Part shown: positions 63,906-64,000 of the stretch, in pieces | Position numbering within the stretch: position 1 is the first letter of the stretch | Layout of the letters: each line of letters starts with the position of its first letter | From: Rhodobacteraceae bacterium IMCC1909 | GTDB taxonomy: Bacteria > Pseudomonadota > Alphaproteobacteria > Rhodobacterales > Rhodobacteraceae | DNA length: 64,000 bases | Assembly (NCBI GenBank): GCA_030704425.1 | Contig: JAPDHM010000002.1 | Coordinates: forward strand, 1,054,001-1,118,000 | Direction of reading: 5' to 3' | Position numbers and translations under genes: made by a program | The notes under the pieces: model-generated | The model's input: only the letters and a program-made list of their open reading frames with translations | Databases searched by the model: none | Told to the model about the DNA's origin: nothing

Positions 63906-64000
63906 TCAGTGCCTAAAATGTCTCATGCCAGTAAAGACCATCGCCAACCCGGCCGCATCTGCGGCGGCGATAACCTCGTCATCGCGCATTGAGCCGCCCG
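63906..64000 (-). CDS. purH: Bifunctional purine biosynthesis protein PurH, C-terminal end
   Basis: Only the last 31 codons are inside the window: [20 protein letters not shown], then [10 protein letters not shown], the characteristic end of the IMP cyclohydrolase / AICAR formyltransferase. The stop codon lies one base from the lspA ATG, so the two genes are cotranscribed. The start is beyond the right edge. Confidence 0.88.
   Translation of the reverse strand, partial: GGSMRDDEVIAAADAAGLAMVFTGMRHFRH

Noticed and set aside
1-64000. CRISPR arrays, toxin-antitoxin pairs, restriction-modification, biosynthetic clusters
   Set aside because: Looked for on both strands; no regular spaced repeats and no recognisable proteins of these systems.

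Overview
The window reads as a chromosomal segment of a marine alphaproteobacterium of the Rhodobacteraceae (Roseobacter group). The grounds are Rhodobacter-type gene neighbourhoods (leuS-lptE-holA; ffh-rpsP-rimM-trmD-rplS-rpmE; rpoE-chrR with its divergent lipid/redox operon), a MipZ division-site ATPase, Rhodobacteraceae-style porins, and base composition that looks like the mid-50s % GC by eye. That GC level is low for the family and would suit a pelagic lineage such as the RCA/Planktomarina cluster, but this is inference. No tRNA, rRNA, CRISPR array, intact mobile element or defence system was seen. Both ends cut genes: a sugar-binding protein on the left, purH on the right.

Layout. 1-6.2 kb: polyol (mannitol/sorbitol) ABC transporter operon with an AraC regulator, mannitol dehydrogenase and the ATPase. 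6.2-10.6 kb: 4-hydroxyphenylacetate/homoprotocatechuate genes (hpaB-hpaR on minus, hpaF-hpaG-like-hpaH on plus). The plus-strand block is flanked by two copies of a structured ~125-bp repeat. 10.7-21 kb: OmpR-type regulator, ribA, L,D-transpeptidase, PLP protein, porin, flavoprotein, GST, then holA-lptE-leuS. 21-23.1 kb: a second porin whose 5' end abuts a decayed tyrosine integrase. 23.4-32.7 kb: catabolic genes (SDR, carnitine-dehydrogenase-like protein, enoyl-CoA hydratase, epimerase, YghU GST, GntR regulator, kynureninase, 4-hydroxybenzoate hydroxylase, PfkB kinase) around a 600-bp AT-rich gene-free stretch.

32.7-46.6 kb: mostly housekeeping minus-strand genes: mipZ, rpmE, rplS, trmD, rimM, a 48-residue membrane protein, rpsP, chorismate mutase, ffh, pnp, rpsO. 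They are interspersed with an FAD-linked oxidase, a relic of a YjbH gene, a pseudouridine synthase, an aldehyde dehydrogenase and a DMT transporter. 46.6-53.8 kb: hydrolase, DUF1643 protein, an orphan Mo-dependent formate dehydrogenase alpha subunit, phosphatase, GST, and a lysine-forming saccharopine dehydrogenase. 53.8-59.8 kb: a five-gene minus operon divergent from rpoE-chrR, with matching TGATCC-type promoters on both sides of the shared intergenic region; this is the singlet-oxygen (sigma-E) module. 59.8-64 kb: rmuC, mutL, a half-deleted M16 peptidase, lspA, purH.

I found no obviously new multi-gene system. The most informative signals are small: the paired repeats around hpaFGH, the divergent sigma-E promoters, four gene relics (integrase, porin 5' end, YjbH, M16 peptidase) that record genome streamlining, and a small membrane protein inside the ribosomal cluster that is easy to miss.
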